Shown: positions 35,820 to 48,889, counted from the first letter of the stretch. The stretch is DNA of 64,000 bases from Inia geoffrensis (GCA_036417435.1 CM070902.1:137691886-137755885), one strand, 5' to 3'. Notes: generated by a model not told the origin, from the sequence alone. Numbers and translations: made by a program.

Positions 35820-36913
35820 CTAGGAGGGGAACAAGGAAAAAACGCAAGGGATTGTATGGTTATAAACAAAATCATCCATCCATCCATATAGACGCTCTAA
35901 ACCCAGAAAGGTGTTGAGCTTCATTACAAAGTTAAAAGCAACAATCCTACTGTTAATAAAGCATTCTATCCACAACGGTCAAAAAAATGTTTTAATCCTT
36001 TCTTTTACAAGACACTCACGCCAACCCACAGTAGCACCCCCACTGATTTCTGTATTAGAAGAATTCAACCCATCGAGGCCATTGAATGCTTCCCAAAAAA
36101 CACCTAGCGGGAGCTAGGTATCTGTCTGACATGGGTCTCTAATGCAAATGGAAATATGTTTAGATAAGAAACTGTACTCATAGAAAAAGCCAATCTTCTT
36201 AGGGTTCATTTTCTGAGTAATACATTTAAAGATACTTTGGGGAGGAATGGATTTCAACTGGCAAAGAGACTGTGTTAAGTCTTATAAAAGAAAACTTAAT
36301 TGTTGAACACCATTCTTCCAAGAAAAATGAAAGCTCTGAAGCACTTTCTAGCTTTGGCTGTTATCCATTTAAATCATGAGTCTTTCAGAAAACTCTAATG
36401 AAAGCTTTGGCTCCTCCATCCACAAACATGCACACAAAAGTGTTATACATACTTTCAAAACTTTCCATGACCCTCAGAGTTAAGAATCTCTGCTCTTCAG
36501 CAAATACCCTAACTAATGGAAACCTTGATGTTGAATCTTTTCCGCAGGGCTCTCCATCTACAAGGTGAGATCTGACAAAGGAACTTCAAGAGGAAAGGGG
36601 CCAGTTTCTAGCCCAGCTGCCTGGAGCTACCTGCAATGTTCCCTCAAATCGTTTACTCTGATTGCTACTACCCAACACCAAATTCACTCCAGTTAAACCG
36701 TGTTGTGATAAATAGAGAGCCAGCAAAAATTTCACTTAAGTCATCTCTCCAGTTTTAACACCCTCAGTGGCAGAGACCCAAATAAACGGTTCTCTTTAGT
36801 ATGGCCTAGAAATGAAACTATATTCTAAATACAGCGGAAAAAAACCATCTACATTATGTTTGTGTTTTACTGATTTTGTTCCAATTTCTCTTATATTAAA
36901 AACTAGGGGTTCA

Positions 36914-37136
36914 GGGCTTCCCTGGTGGCACAGTGGTTGAGAGTCCGCCTGCCGATGTGGGGGACGCGGGTTCGTGCCCCGGTCCGGGAGGATCCCGCAT
37001 GCCGCGGAGCGGCTGGGCCCGTGGGCCGTGGCCGCTGGGCCTGCGCGTCCGGAGCCTGCGCTCCACGGCGGGAAAGAGGAGAGACTGCAGCGGTGGGAGG
37101 TCCGCGTACCGCCAAAAAAAAAAAAAAAAAAAAAAC
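36914..37136 (+). mobile_element. CHR-type SINE, short cetacean form
   Basis: Head GGGCTTCCCTGGTGGCACAG, B box GGTTCGTGCC, a GC-rich body (GGGCCGTGGCCGCTGGGCC) and end GGAGGTCCGCGTACCGCC with poly-A. The TSD is AAACTAGGGGTTCA on the left and AACTAGCGGTTCA (37137-37149) on the right. Confidence 0.94.
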
Positions 37137-38279
37137 AACTAGCGGTTCACAGTTGAATATTTTAAAAAACCATGTGCTTTAGGAAAAATTAAGTGCATGC
37201 TGTTTCTCTTACATACCATAAGATTTCCAAAATACTGTATTAGTGCCATCAAATCCTTGGAATTTTTCTTTAACCTTTACTTCTACTTTTAATCACAAGT
37301 CTTAGTTGAAGACTTAGTATGTCCAATATGTATTTTAAAAGTCCTTAACAGCCAGTTACAAATAAAATACAATAAGTGTGATTAAAACGTTGATTTTTTT
37401 TTAGAGTGTTTTCAAATAAAACGACTAAAAATTTTTTATACTATCATAGCACCTCAGAAAGCCCTGTGTCAGGAGTACTAGGCTCACATCTGCCTTTTCC
37501 CTCAATTAAATTAAATAAATAAGGACTTCCATGATTTTAGGTTTTACATGAATAATATGAATCAATCAGCAAAGTTATTAATACTTATCCTCAAAGCTTT
37601 TGTTTCCTTCACATAATTGGAATACAAGATTTTTAGTTTCAAAGGATACATATGTCTCCCCTAGAAACACCTTAAAAAATAAGATCACAAAAACTGCAAT
37701 GTAACAGAGCCCAGTGGCTGTGTCCACCAGAAACCTCACCAGACCTAACAGAGAATGCTGGCTGAAACCTAGTCACCACAGTACTATTTTTATCCTATTT
37801 TTTTAAATTCTATTTTTAAGGATAAGAATTTCCTTCACTGGTGACAACTGGAAGATACTCTGTTAATTTAATACCACAAAAGAATGATTAAAATTTCTTA
37901 TGAATGATTAGCACTTTTAATCTCAGGACCAGCAGAATATTAACCCTTAACATAAACCCTAAGAAGTACGCAGAGGGCAACTGAATAACATGACCCTGAT
38001 TCTGCATCCTAGAGGGAAACCAGAACTATGAGAAGGAATGAGGTTTGCTCAAGGTCAATGCCAAAATAAACAATAGCAAAACCTGACCTAGGGCAGTGAA
38101 GAAATGAGAACTCTCTGGTTAAAATGTGTATCTAATGCCTATGGATTAGACCATTTGTTAGATAATTTTTTAAAAGTGTTCTGATTTAGGCTATATTTTC
38201 TTATTATTGAGATTTTTTTTAACTTCAGCAAAAATAATTTATTCCCATAACCATATCCTGGATCTCAATTATGAGAAAA

Positions 38280-38500
38280 ATAGCATGGTACATGCTGGCT
38301 TAGAAATCAAAAGATTTACTCTGTCACTTCCAGTAAAATGACCTTGGGAAAACTGCATTACTTCTCAGCAACAAATATATGAGCATTTGTAGTACATGCT
38401 CCAATACAGAGATATTTGGAGATGATTCTCTCTCTTAGACAACACCTACCTCCAATATCCTTCCAGGATTGCTGTTAAGACTCAACTCACAGGAGACAAG
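38280..38500 (+). repeat. MIR fragment
   Basis: TAGCATGGTACATGCTGGCT, TTTACTCTGTCACTTCCAG, ATGACCTTGGGAAAACTGC and TTACTTCTC follow the forward MIR order. Confidence 0.55.
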
Positions 38501-40019
38501 ATTGTACTTTAAGAACTATAAACTACTACATAAACAAAACTGAAAGGTGATTCAAGTCTAAAACTCAGTAACTTTTTCAAATCAAGAACTTTAAACATTT
38601 CTTTTCAACATGCTTCCAGCTATTAGAACCAGAAATTGATGTGCAGAGCTAATTAACATACACAGATAGTACATACATACATCCAATCCTGTGCACTGAC
38701 GACTGTAGGATATTTTTATATTACTGAAGAGTAAATATACTATGGACAGCCAGTGTCCCATGAACTGGAATTGTTATCCTAATCTAAGTGTATTTACTAC
38801 TATCCGTCTTGTTATATCTACCAATCTGTAACATACACTTTAAAGTAGGTCCTGCACTGAAATGTCTTTTTATAATACTTTTGACAAAAGCAAAGTGAAC
38901 TCAGAATTTGAAATCAGTGAGGTTTGATTACAAAACCTCATTCTTTACCTAAGAATAAAAATATAAAAATTCAGAAACAAAAAAGTAGACGCCTAGAATC
39001 TTGTAAAATCAGCAAGCTCCCTTCGCACTTTTATCACTTCTTCCTTTTACAGACTCTCCTTAAAAAGCTCAACAATGTGCTTTTAAATTTAAAATTCATT
39101 ATTCTTCATGGCAGCTCTGATATTTTGACGATCAGAAGGAAATGGAAAGAAGCCAGATGAATAAAGGAGAGCACACCAGGAGACCACCACTAACTCACCC
39201 CAGATGCTCTCCTAGCACCATGGTTATTTCACTCACATAGCTTTTCTTGTAACTCAAAAAAGTTCTTCATAAAACTGAAGTGATGTTCCAGGCTGCTAAA
39301 ACAAGCAGAGTTTTTAATCCTGAAACACTCTTTTACTTCCACCTCGAAACTCTACTAACGTGAAATTACATCTACTCAGTGCAGCAAAATTCTGCATCCA
39401 GGGAGTCTTAACACTTCATTACAACCAACATGAGTCCTGAAGTTCCCTCCTGAGCACAGCTTCACCCTTCTCTTCCTTAATTTCTCTGAGCTCCCAGATC
39501 AGTCCCTCAACCGACACTCAGATCACATCCCCTTCATCTCATGGTTCTCAACAAGATGTACTACAAGGAATTACGGCTTCCACGCTGTCTTCCCCACTTA
39601 CTTTGTTTCCAAAGCCTCAATCATAGTAACTAATGTACATACAATTTCGAATGCCAAAGCAAAGCATAAGGAGCAGTAAAAACTGAGTGAATAAGTGAAT
39701 CTAATTTTAAAAATTCAGAAACCATCAATATGTAGAGTTTTTCGTTATAAAATAACCTGCTTTGTTTCAGAAAAACAAGGACTTACTATCGACTTAAATT
39801 ATACGGTACATTCATTAAAAACTAAAGAAAGGGCTAAAACAACTCTTACACTCTCCTTTTCACAAAAATGTTCCTTTTAACAAGTTGTAGGATCAATCTC
39901 TCTTGATATTATCTATATATTTAAAATATATTTAACATCATACATATACATAAGAGATATCCTGAAAGCAAAGAGTGTAAATAATAAATTACTAAAAATT
40001 ATAAAGAGAAGATACTTAC

Positions 40020-40088
40020 TGAACTCCAAAATCTAGAACTGATGGCTGAAAATGTAAAGCTTTTCCACTAAATAGCTTGTCTGAGAAG
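40020..40088 (-). CDS. TMEM131L: TMEM131L exon, start of PapD-like domain
   Basis: This 69-nt exon is the most 5' one found. The acceptor is TTTTTTAG before base 40088 and the donor is GTAAGTATC after base 40020. It opens with one base completing a codon from an upstream exon, then encodes [20 protein letters not shown] followed by G-V and two bases of a Q codon. The segment [10 protein letters not shown] is the family signature at the entry of the PapD-like domain in TMEM131 proteins. The upstream exon or exons with the signal peptide were not recognised in 40089-64000 and probably lie beyond the right edge. Confidence 0.9.
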
Positions 40089-40906
40089 CTAAAAAAGACA
40101 AGACAAGAGAGATTAATTTTTGTTGTACTTTTAAAATTTGAATGCTGAGTTAAGAGGATATATTTAGGCTGATAGCTCTCATAAGATATACTTTTACTCC
40201 CTTATAAAGGAGTCTGAACTAGATTTTAAATGTTAAAGTTGAATTACTTGAAGTCTAATATAATTCTACAGCTGCAAAAATTTAAGATACTCTTAGATTA
40301 TGGTTAGTATAACTTCATACCAAATATATAGATTCTATAAGCATTCAGATAAAAAATGGAGATAGGTTTAATTTTTAATAAGCTTCATTTCTGGGCAAAT
40401 TCAGGAAGCATATCTATTTTCACAAACCCCAAATCAAGAAAAGACACACAAGGGCGGGGGCTGAGGGTAAGGGCTTGCAGAGGGAGGGAGCTTCGGCCTC
40501 CACATTCGTTAGACAAGTTGTTAACAGGGAAAGGATTGGGAGGATAGCCAGGGTTGCTCCCAAAGGCTGAAACCATCACCAGGTCTGTATTTTTAAGATT
40601 AACAATCAAATAAAATCTCATACGGCAGGTCATATTTTCAGCAGTTGTTAATCATTACTATGAATTCGCTTTCCTTCAGAGCCAAAAGCCAGAAATTAAA
40701 ATACTAAAAAACATATAAAGACATTAAAAAATAAGCTATAACAATATATATACATACTTAAAGACATAAAATACATACTTAAAGACATAAAATACAAAAT
40801 ATATGTAAAAAAATACATATAAATATAAAATATATACACGTGTGTATCAAGAAAGTATTAACTGTCATACGACATTTCTTTTAAGAAATTCTTTTTAAAA
40901 AAAAAA

Positions 40907-41150
40907 AACACAGTAGGTCCTTGTTGGTTATCTATTTTAAATATAGTAGTGTATACTTGTCAACCCCAAACTCCCAGTCTATCCCTCCTCCCCCATCCCT
41001 CTCCCCTGGTAACCATAAATTCATTCTCTAAGTCTGTGAGTCTGTTTTGGTTTTGTAAATCAGTTCATTTGTATCTTTTTTTTTTTTTTTAGATTCCCCA
41101 TATAAGCGATATATTTGTCTTTCTCTGTCTTACTTCACTTAGTGTCACAG
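40907..41150 (-). mobile_element. L1 3' end, inverted
   Basis: CAGTAGGTCCTTGTTGGTTA, AAATTCATTCTCTAAGTCTG and TCTTACTTCACTTAGTG are the reverse complement of L1 3' sequence. It has the same orientation as TMEM131L. Confidence 0.85.
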
Positions 41151-42029
41151 GACATTTTAAAAGCCATGTACTCCAAAAATACTTAACTGGAGAAGCTCCT
41201 AAATGTAGCATGCATAACTGTTTTCAGAGACTCAAGTAAGTTTTCCAAAATACAATCTTTCCATGTTCTCCTCCCGCAAAGTAGCCCTCCAGCAAGCACA
41301 GTCCAGAGGCTGGTCCAGGAATAGACATTTGAGTTTGAAACTTGCCAGCCCACAGAAACGCTATGACCTTCAGCAAGCCCCTCTCCCATTTTTCTTGAAG
41401 GTGCAAACAATACAGAGAACCCCTTCCAAAATCCTCATCTCATAGGAAGAATCCTGGTTGCAATCTCTTCTTGCTCTCTCCACTTTTCTGCCTCTGTGTA
41501 AGCTTCCCTTCCTCCATCCCCTCTCCTAAGAATCCTTTCTCTGTTATCTCTTATGTGTATCGCCTTTATTCTACCTCAGAATCACCTGTATTAATAATAA
41601 AGGTGACCTCAGTGTCCATCTGCCAACCTCCTCCCTCGTGTCCAGCTCGGGCAGGTGAGAGGTATGCTATTTACTGGGCTCTCTCAGGCCCCAAAAGGCC
41701 AGTACTAACTCCATGACTTGCTTGCAAAAAAAAAGGCCACAAACACACACACAGTTGCCTCCAGAAATGTTTTAAAGAGCCACAGGAGGCGACATGAAGA
41801 GTTGCCAACATCAGACGCACCGCAGTCACCCCCACTCCAGGCAGAGATGGTCAGGGCTCAGCATTCCAGAAGGAAAAGAAAACAGGCAACTTCACATGCC
41901 AAGAGTGATCTTAGAAAAGTCAGGCTACTGTATTAGTAAAAAGTAAAATAACCAATGAGAGTCCTCTTCCTGCCTTGGGTACTGAAAGTGGATTTATCAT
42001 CAGATTTCAAACACAACTTCTGAATGAAG

Positions 42030-42150
42030 ACGAGGTTTTGGAGGATTTGAGTAATTCACCCAAGATCACATAGTTACTAAGAGGCACAGCCAAAATTCCA
42101 ATGCAGATCTGTCTATCCAGGTCAGAAACCTGAACCCTGCATGGAGTTCA
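42030..42150 (-). repeat. MIR fragment, inverted
   Basis: GAGTAATTCACCCAAGATCA, CATAGTTACTAAGAGGCACA and GCCAAAATTCCAATGCAG match the reverse MIR core. Confidence 0.65.
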
Positions 42151-42234
42151 AGTCCATCCAAGTTCACATGACCTACCCAAGGAACCAATGCAGTGTCACC
42201 TGCCAGGAGAGGGGCAGGGCTTCAGAGCTGAGAC

Positions 42235-42410
42235 CCAAAGCCGTCACTTAACTTCTCAAAAGTCCCAGCCTTAGTATCTGTAACATGAAAATAACAACGG
42301 TATCCACCTTATAGTTATCATGAGGTTAAAATGAAATAATAATGCCTTTGCTACACGCCTGGCACATAGTTAAGTGCAATAAATATTAGATCGTGTTACT
42401 AAGAGGATGA
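42235..42410 (+). repeat. MIR, forward
   Basis: GTCACTTAACTTCTCAAAAG, TATCTGTAACATGAAAATAA, ATAGTTATCATGAGGTTAAA and CGCCTGGCACATAGTTAAGT run along the forward MIR consensus in order. Confidence 0.85.
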
Positions 42411-43946
42411 CTGTCATCTAACAGGAAAAGCAATGAGAACAGATGGAGAGGCCAACTGAGCGTGGAGTCAGAGCTGACCTCAGGATTTAGAAGTCCCAAA
42501 TGGGGTAGTAGTAATTATCTCTGAATAGAACAAGTGAAATATAAACCTGGGCTGTCTCACACCATAACAGAGTTTTTTAAATCCCACAAGCAGGAAGTTT
42601 TTCATACCCAGTGAAAATCAGACATTTAAGGTTCAACTTAAAGCAGTACGGTAGAAACTTCAAAGAAACTATTTTTTGACCTCACAATGGAGAAATAAAA
42701 CCATGTCAGTATTTTTTCCTAAAAGTCACAGAACAGATTTATCTTTCTCATTTGGTCAGTTTCAGTTCACCTGACTTTACAATCTGGAAACCAGATCAAG
42801 TTGTACAAGGAGATTTAACATCACTATATGAGTTAAAAACTTAGTTCCCATAGATAAAACCATTTTAGACACAGGTACTGACCTGGAAAGATCTCACGCA
42901 CATACCTATGACCTCGAGTATAAAAGACTGAAGGGGGAAAAAAGCAGCAAACTGCCAAAATTTAGTCAACTATGGACATCAACAATTATCCTCAAATATC
43001 AGTGCTAGCTAGGAAATCATACTGTGTTTAAAGATGCCAAAGTTTTCATTTCTAAATCGACAACATCAAAGAAATAACTTAAGCCTCAAGAGCTTCAGAA
43101 ATAAAAGATACAGTGTCTTCCCTTTTCCTTTTTCTCTCAAAAGTCAGCATTACCCTCTTCACATCTGTACCCTTAACAATATGGATGATTCTTTTATGTG
43201 GAAGTCCATCTGGCCTCTTGTACTCTTAGGAGTCCCCACATCTGCCATAAAATAAAGGCATGCATCTTGTAAAACTAAATTAGAAATTCATGCCACGCAT
43301 TTCTTTCACCCTTTCCACATCTGCAAGATGATCACAAGGAAAAGCCCTTTATTAAAAGAGAAAAATAAGAGCGAGCCTGTTCTGCTTCTATAGCAGGAAC
43401 GAGGCACAGAAATAAGACATAAAATTGACAGCAAACTGAGGCGAGGTGCTCCTGTTACATGGACCCCATCCCATGCCCACTTAATTCTGAAGATGCCCTC
43501 CTCCGGCAAAGAGTCACGCCTTCCCTCAGCTTCAGGACATGTGGACAAGGAATTCCACACATGCTTTTTTGAAAGAATATCTTTACTTAAGATTATCTGA
43601 CTTTTTTATCTTCCTTCTCTTTTTTTTTTAACTTTGGCCATCTTTTTTCTCTGTATATAAAACAAAGAAACACAGTTCGAAAAAGTGGCTAGTAAGAGGA
43701 AAGAAATTTCACTGGAAATGGGAAGACCTTGGGTCAGGTCCCAGCCAGGAGCTCCCACGTGACACAAGCCTCGGTCTCCTCTTCAGCAAATCGAGGAGGT
43801 TGGGCTGGATGATGCCAAGATCCTTAGAAAAGCACTGGGATGCCCAGCCCTCCTCCCTAGGAAAATTAAATCGATCTGTGAATATCAGACACACCCTTTA
43901 AGAAAATTCAATCCAGTAACTTAGATATAAAAATGAATTAACTATA

Positions 43947-44148
43947 GGGCTTCCCTGGTGGCGCAGTGGTTGAGAGTCCGCCTGCCGATGCAGGGGACAA
44001 GGGTTCATGCCCCGGTCCGGGAAGATCCCACATGCCGCGGAGCGGCTGGGCCCGTGAGCCATGGCCGCTGAGCCTGCGCGTCCGGAGCCTGTGCTCCGCA
44101 ACGGACGAGGCCACAACAGTGAGAGGCCCGCGTACCGCAAAAAAAAAA
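43947..44148 (+). mobile_element. CHR-type SINE, short cetacean form
   Basis: Head GGGCTTCCCTGGTGGCGCAG, B box GGTTCATGCC, end GAGAGGCCCGCGTACCGC and poly-A. The perfect 18-bp TSD is AAAAATGAATTAACTATA at 43929-43946 and 44149-44166, indicating a young insertion. Confidence 0.96.
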
Positions 44149-44214
44149 AAAAATGAATTAACTATAACCAACTGTTCTGGCCATTCACAAATGTTATCCA
44201 ACCAAAACACAACA

Positions 44215-44990
44215 TTTCAGACGCGATGTTCCTCCTCTTGGGAATGAGCATCAGGGCTCAGGGGCTCGGGCCCCTGCCTCACAGCCCTCGGCTGAATTCG
44301 GCGTGGCCCAGCTGCACGGGGCGCGGGCGGCCGGCTCAGAAGAGTCTCCCCTGAAGATCGTGATCCAGGAGGCCGGGCCAGGCTTGTGTGCCAACGGGCA
44401 AAACTCAAAGATCAAGAGAGCTCGAAGCGGAGGGGAGGAGAAACTTACTGAAAGAGTCAGGAAAGGCTTCGAGGGCTGGGGCTCCACCGACAGCAACCCT
44501 CAATGGAAAATGAACCAAGGAACCTCCAGCCAAGCTAACAGCTTGAGGAAGCGCAGGTCACTTTGGAGAACACCCTCTGAGCATCTGGTGGCTCCAGCCA
44601 GATGCGGAGTGGGGAGCACAAAGCCGGGCGGGGCAGTGTGAGCAGGGAGGAAGGAGAGCGCAGACGGGAGCGCAGCCCTGAGACTGAGAAGGCACTGCCA
44701 CTGACAAGGCCACTGCATTGTTAATCCCCTTGGACCCTGAGCAGGAAAGAGGGACTTCTAGGACTCAGCTGCTATTCCCAGGGACCTTGGAGGAATTCAG
44801 TACTTCTCCCTTATGCAATGGAACTGGAACCCACCGCTGTACAGATGTAAGAAGGCCCAGCCTGCAGCAGCCCTTAGGAATCTTGCCCACAGTCAGACTG
44901 GCCACCGCAGGGCAAGGCCTGCACAGCCCCACCAATGGCACTGACGCCGCCCTGAGTACCCCTCGGGTCCATCGGTACCAGCTCTAGGGC
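44215..44990. other. GC-rich unassigned stretch
   Basis: A GC-rich stretch just beyond a young SINE, with open frames on both strands (44217-44408 and 44500-44718 minus; 44303-44641 and 44718-44987 plus). None translates into a recognisable protein, and no splice-bounded exon or promoter motif could be assigned. Confidence 0.35.
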
Positions 44991-45250
44991 CTTCAGTTGA
45001 AGAACAAACGGCCCAGGCTGCATGATTTATGAAAGGAGTTCTGTAACTACACGAGTTATAAAACTCTACATCGTAATTTTGGTAGTACAAGTTGTGTTCT
45101 GCTTTACTTTTAATTTAAAAATTACTTCTCCCCAGAAGTTTACTGAAAGGAAAAAAATATGAAATACACAGGCATGTCTACTTAAGTTAGAAATGTCATT
45201 CTTCCTGGTAAATTAACTTCGCAAAGAACCGCTTAAAAACGGAGGCAGAG

Positions 45251-45370
45251 GGACTCCCTGGCGGTCAAGTGGTTAGGACTCCGCACTCCCCCCGACGAGG
45301 GCACAGGTTCAATCCCTGGTTGGGGAGCTAAGACCCCGCAAGCCAAGAGGCGGCGGCGGGGGGGCTGTGG
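45251..45370 (+). mobile_element. Short tRNA-derived SINE
   Basis: GGGACTCCCTGGCGGTCAAG, TTAGGACTCCGCACTCCC, B box GGTTCAATCC and GGGGAGCTAAGACCCCGCA, then a G-rich end instead of a clean A tail. The TSD is AAACGGAGGCAGA against AAATGGAGGCAGA. Confidence 0.85.
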
Positions 45371-45929
45371 AAATGGAGGCAGAAACCCGTATTCTTCCCC
45401 AATAAATTCCCAGAGGGGAAGAAAAAAGTCATTTGGTAGTAGACGATTTTCCTAGTTTCTTTTACTATAGAAGCCCTGGGCTTCAAAGTCAAAGTTGAGG
45501 AAAGTCCTTGGAGCAGTACCAACAGTGGTCTGTTGGAGGCGGTCTCACTGACAAGAGATCTGGGATTTCAAGCCACCTGGCGCGGTGACGGCCAACCCCT
45601 CCAAGGCCAGGACAAAAGTCCTCCACAGCAGTCCGCCCCCTGAGTTGCTGAAGCCCTTCTCCATCCACAGAGGAGGTGTTCCTTCTCTCAAAGACGACCC
45701 CTACCTCGCCTTTCTGCGTGGGTCCTGGGCTGATTCCAGGGCCTCCCAGCCCCATCCTGCCCTCCCCAGGGTTTTCAGCATCTCCTTACCCGTGCCGTCT
45801 TTCTCGTCCACTTACACACGTGAAACTCACGCCCCTTCACTTGAGAAGAGGCCCTGATGCTTCTCACCCGCTCCAAGCCCTCTCTGCCCTTCGCAGCAAG
45901 CTGACGGTGAGAGTACCAATGACCGCAAG

Positions 45930-46130
45930 CACGTCTACTGGGCACTTACAGCGCACGGATGCTGTGCCAAGCGCTTGATTACCCCATGTGACCCCATACA
46001 CCCTGTGGGTGCTGTTAGTACCCCGCTTCCACACACAGGGACACAGATGCGCTGAGCGTTTATGTGACTTGCCGAAGCCCATGAAGCCCACTTAGCGGCC
46101 AGTGGCTGAAGGGGACCGTGAACCCGGCTC
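45930..46130 (-). repeat. MIR, inverted
   Basis: TACTGGGCACTTACAGCGCA, CCAAGCGCTTGATTACCCCA, GTGCTGTTAGTACCCC, ACACAGGGACACAGATGCG and GTGACTTGCCGAAGCCCA match the reverse MIR consensus in order. Confidence 0.85.
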
Positions 46131-46628
46131 AGAGCCCCTCCCCCACGCTGCCTCGGCCCCCTTCTCTCCTGCATCGCCCCCTCCCCCTCACCGAGACTGC
46201 TCTTGCTAAGGTCTCCAGGGATAACAAGCTGTGACCTTAGGGACCGCGCTGACTCACTCTCGGGGCTACTCTCTCCCGGAGTGCCCTCCCTTGGTTTCTA
46301 AGCTGTCCCGCCCAGTCTTCCTCCCACCCCTGGGGCTCCCCCTGCTCACGTCTCCCAGGTCACCCCTTCCTCCGCCCTTCCTCAATTCTCACTCTTTCTG
46401 GACCATCACACTCACCCCTTAGGCTCACCCATCACCAACAGGGTGATGCTTCCCATACAGACATCTGGATTTTTCTGGCTGTCCAGCATCTAAGCTTCCT
46501 TACCACATTCACAGATTGGCCACTGTCACCCCTGCCGAGCTGTGAAAGGGCCAATGACAGGTGACCTTCAACAACACTGGGGCTCAGGGGCTCCGCCCCC
46601 ACACAGTCAAAAGTCTGCATTAACTTTA

Positions 46629-46774
46629 CAGTCAGCCCTCAGGATCCGCCCCCTAGTTGCGGTTCTGCGCCCACAGGTTCAATCAACTGCGGATCGTGTA
46701 GTCCGTATTGATAGAAGGGGAGCATGTTTAAGTTCACCTGCACAGCTCAAACCCGAGTTGTTCGAGGGTCAACC
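46629..46774 (-). mobile_element. Tigger/pogo-like non-autonomous DNA transposon
   Basis: It begins CAGTCAGCCCTCAGGATCCG and ends near GTTGTTCGAGGGTCAAC, complements of a 'cagttgacccttgaacaac' type terminal repeat. It contains CAATCAACTGCGGATCG as in Tigger-type MITEs. There is no transposase. Confidence 0.6.
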
Positions 46775-47718
46775 GCCCTAGTTGTAGTGGCCCAGCTTGC
46801 TGCAGGGCGCCAGCACACGACCTAGACTTGGCCAGGCTCACCGGCCCGGGGCAGGGCAGCGGCTAATGATGCCACAAGGGAGGAAGGAGGTGGGGCTGTT
46901 CTGGGGTAGTAACCACCACAGACGGGGAGCGGCAGGGGCCGGGGCGTCCTCAGCAGTCTCCTTCCAGGACACGCTGTGGCCGTGGTTCTCGCTGCAAAGT
47001 CCCCTTCTTGCTTGTTTGTTTTCTGAGCCTGGTTCTTAAGCCTTCCTCGAGATTCTGTACGCTGCCCAACGTCTTTTCAATGAATTCCTTTTCTGCTTAA
47101 ATCAGCCAGGGTCGGTTTCTGTGGTCTGACTGATTCATTTCCCAAGCCTGTGTATCTGTGGCCTGGACTCCTCTGCTGAGCTTCTCACTTGTGCTTCCAT
47201 CTGAAGCGGACACCATCCCACAGACGGCCCCCCGGAACCCCCGGACACAATCCAAGATGGAGCTCAGCGTCTTCCTTGGTCTCCCCAGTGGTTCACAGCA
47301 CTGTCTGCCCCTCCAGGTGAGCGCCAGCCAACCCACCCAGCCGGGAGCCCTGCTGACACCCTGACTTCTCTACCTTTCTTAACTCCACACGCGGCCGACC
47401 CTGAGGGCCGTCCTGGCATCTCACACGCTGATACCACACAAAACCATCCCCTCCTTCTAGTCTCACTAGCAGGACCTTACATTCAAAAGACGTTACATTT
47501 GCACGTTAAAGAATTTTAAATATATTATTGTGTTTACACATTTAATCTTACCACAGTCCACATGCTATAAAGAACGCCTTTAGTTAAGTGGTTAAATAAC
47601 CATGCAAAAGCCTATAAAAGAAAAGGCCAGTAATTATGCGTATGTTTCCTACTCCCAGCCCAACTTTCTCTTTACTGTAAAACATGGCTTCTCATCTATG
47701 GTTTAAAGACTTAATACC

Positions 47719-47932
47719 GGGCTTCCCTGGTGGCGCAGTGGTTGAGAGTCCGCCTGCCGATGCAGGGGACACGGGTTCTGTGCCCCAGTCCGGGAAGATC
47801 CCACACGCCGCGGGGCGGCTGCGCCCGTGACTCATGGCCGCTGAGCCTGCGCGTCCGGAGCCTGTGCTCCGCAACGGGAGAGGCCACACAACAGTGAGAG
47901 GCCTGCGTACCGCACAAACAAACAAACAAAAA
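47719..47932 (+). mobile_element. CHR-type SINE, short cetacean form
   Basis: Head GGGCTTCCCTGGTGGCGCAG, B box with one extra base (GGTTCTGTGCC), end GAGAGGCCTGCGTACCGC and an ACAAACAAAC tail. The TSD is AAAGACTTAA on both sides (47705-47714, 47933-47942). Confidence 0.93.
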
Positions 47933-48309
47933 AAAGACTTAACATTTTTTCCTAGACTCTACTACATGTTAAAATAGTTTAAAATGATTTTTAAACCTGC
48001 AAAATACAAAATACATTTTGCACTACCTTTCAGCTCTAAGACAAGTTAGCATGAAAAAGTAAATCAGTACTAGACGTCTCCAGCAGTAACAGTCTTGGCC
48101 AGATACTACATGTGGTGAAGAGGAAGCCAAACAGAAATTCACAAAAACAATAAGTGAATGGGGAGACTGGGAATGAAGGCCTTTTCCTCCTCAAGCATAA
48201 GTGGACAATGCCAGCTTGTGCAATACTGTAGCTATATTTAGAAAACCAACCAACGCGCCCGTATAAATTTAGATATTAGTTCTCTGAACATGAACAAGCT
48301 GGTTTTGGG

Positions 48310-48590
48310 GTTTTTTTTAACTGAACAATTGTTGACTTACACTATTGTTAGCTTTAGGTGTACAGCAAAGTGATTCTTATATATACACATTCTTTTTCAA
48401 ATTCTTTTTCATTATAGGTTATTACAAGATACTGAATATAGTTCCCTATGCTATACAGTAAATCCTTGTTGTTTATTTTATATATAGTAATGTGTATCTG
48501 TTAATCCCATACTCCTAATTTATCCCCTGCCCTTTCTCCTTTGGTAACAGAAAGATACTCACTGACATAGAGAACAAGCTATTTTTTAAA
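48310..48590 (-). mobile_element. L1 3' end, inverted
   Basis: CAATTGTTGACTTACACTAT, GTGTACAGCAAAGTGATTCT and TACAAGATACTGAATATAGT are the reverse complement of L1 3' UTR, ending near AACAGAAAGATACTCACTGA. Confidence 0.85.
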
Positions 48591-48889
48591 GCTCAACTAT
48601 GACCCTTTAAGCAACTTGGTATACAAACATCACTTTTTCTTCAACAAAATAATTTTATTTCCTAACACATGGCAAACATACATATCCAATGTGTACTCAT
48701 CTTGCACATTTATTCACAGTTGACTTCCAAACTACAACCGCCTTGATATTTAAGCAAGAACTAGACATTACCTTAGTTGATATGAAAAATTTTTTCAGAT
48801 GGGTAACAGTATGAATATACTGGATTGGTCATAGCAGAATTTGATTAATTAGATTTGTGCTATAAATTTAAAGCTTGGGAAAGCCACTA

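Larger units (their letters stand above)
35820..40019 (-). other. TMEM131L: TMEM131L intron
   Basis: Intron of 4.2 kb between the first two exons seen. It holds one SINE at 36914-37136 and MIR-like pieces near 37970-38100 and 38280-38500. The rest is AT-rich and unassigned, with no extra exon seen. Confidence 0.7.
3939..40088 (-). other. TMEM131L: TMEM131L gene, partial (12 coding exons seen)
   Basis: Minus-strand gene split by large introns. The twelve exons total 1334 coding bases and translate without internal stops into a protein that closely follows human TMEM131L (KIAA0922). TMEM131L is a single-pass membrane protein with a large luminal/extracellular part; the literature links it to thymocyte proliferation and to damping of Wnt signalling through LRP6 turnover, while its paralogue TMEM131 handles procollagen through a PapD-like domain. 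The window covers the PapD-like N-terminal domain and part of the following luminal repeats. N-glycosylation sequons (INTS, TNTS, ENAS, TNFT, ENTS, LNFT) support a luminal location. Signal peptide, transmembrane helix and tail are not in view. No promoter was recognised. One phase break, between 9629 and 7411, is described separately. Confidence 0.9.

Noticed and set aside
36903..37182. Several overlapping open frames (60-85 aa) on both strands
   Set aside because: They are translations of a GC-rich short-form SINE. The same peptides recur at the other SINEs (26211-26470, 32818-33063, 43898-44247, 47692-47929, 61834-62214).
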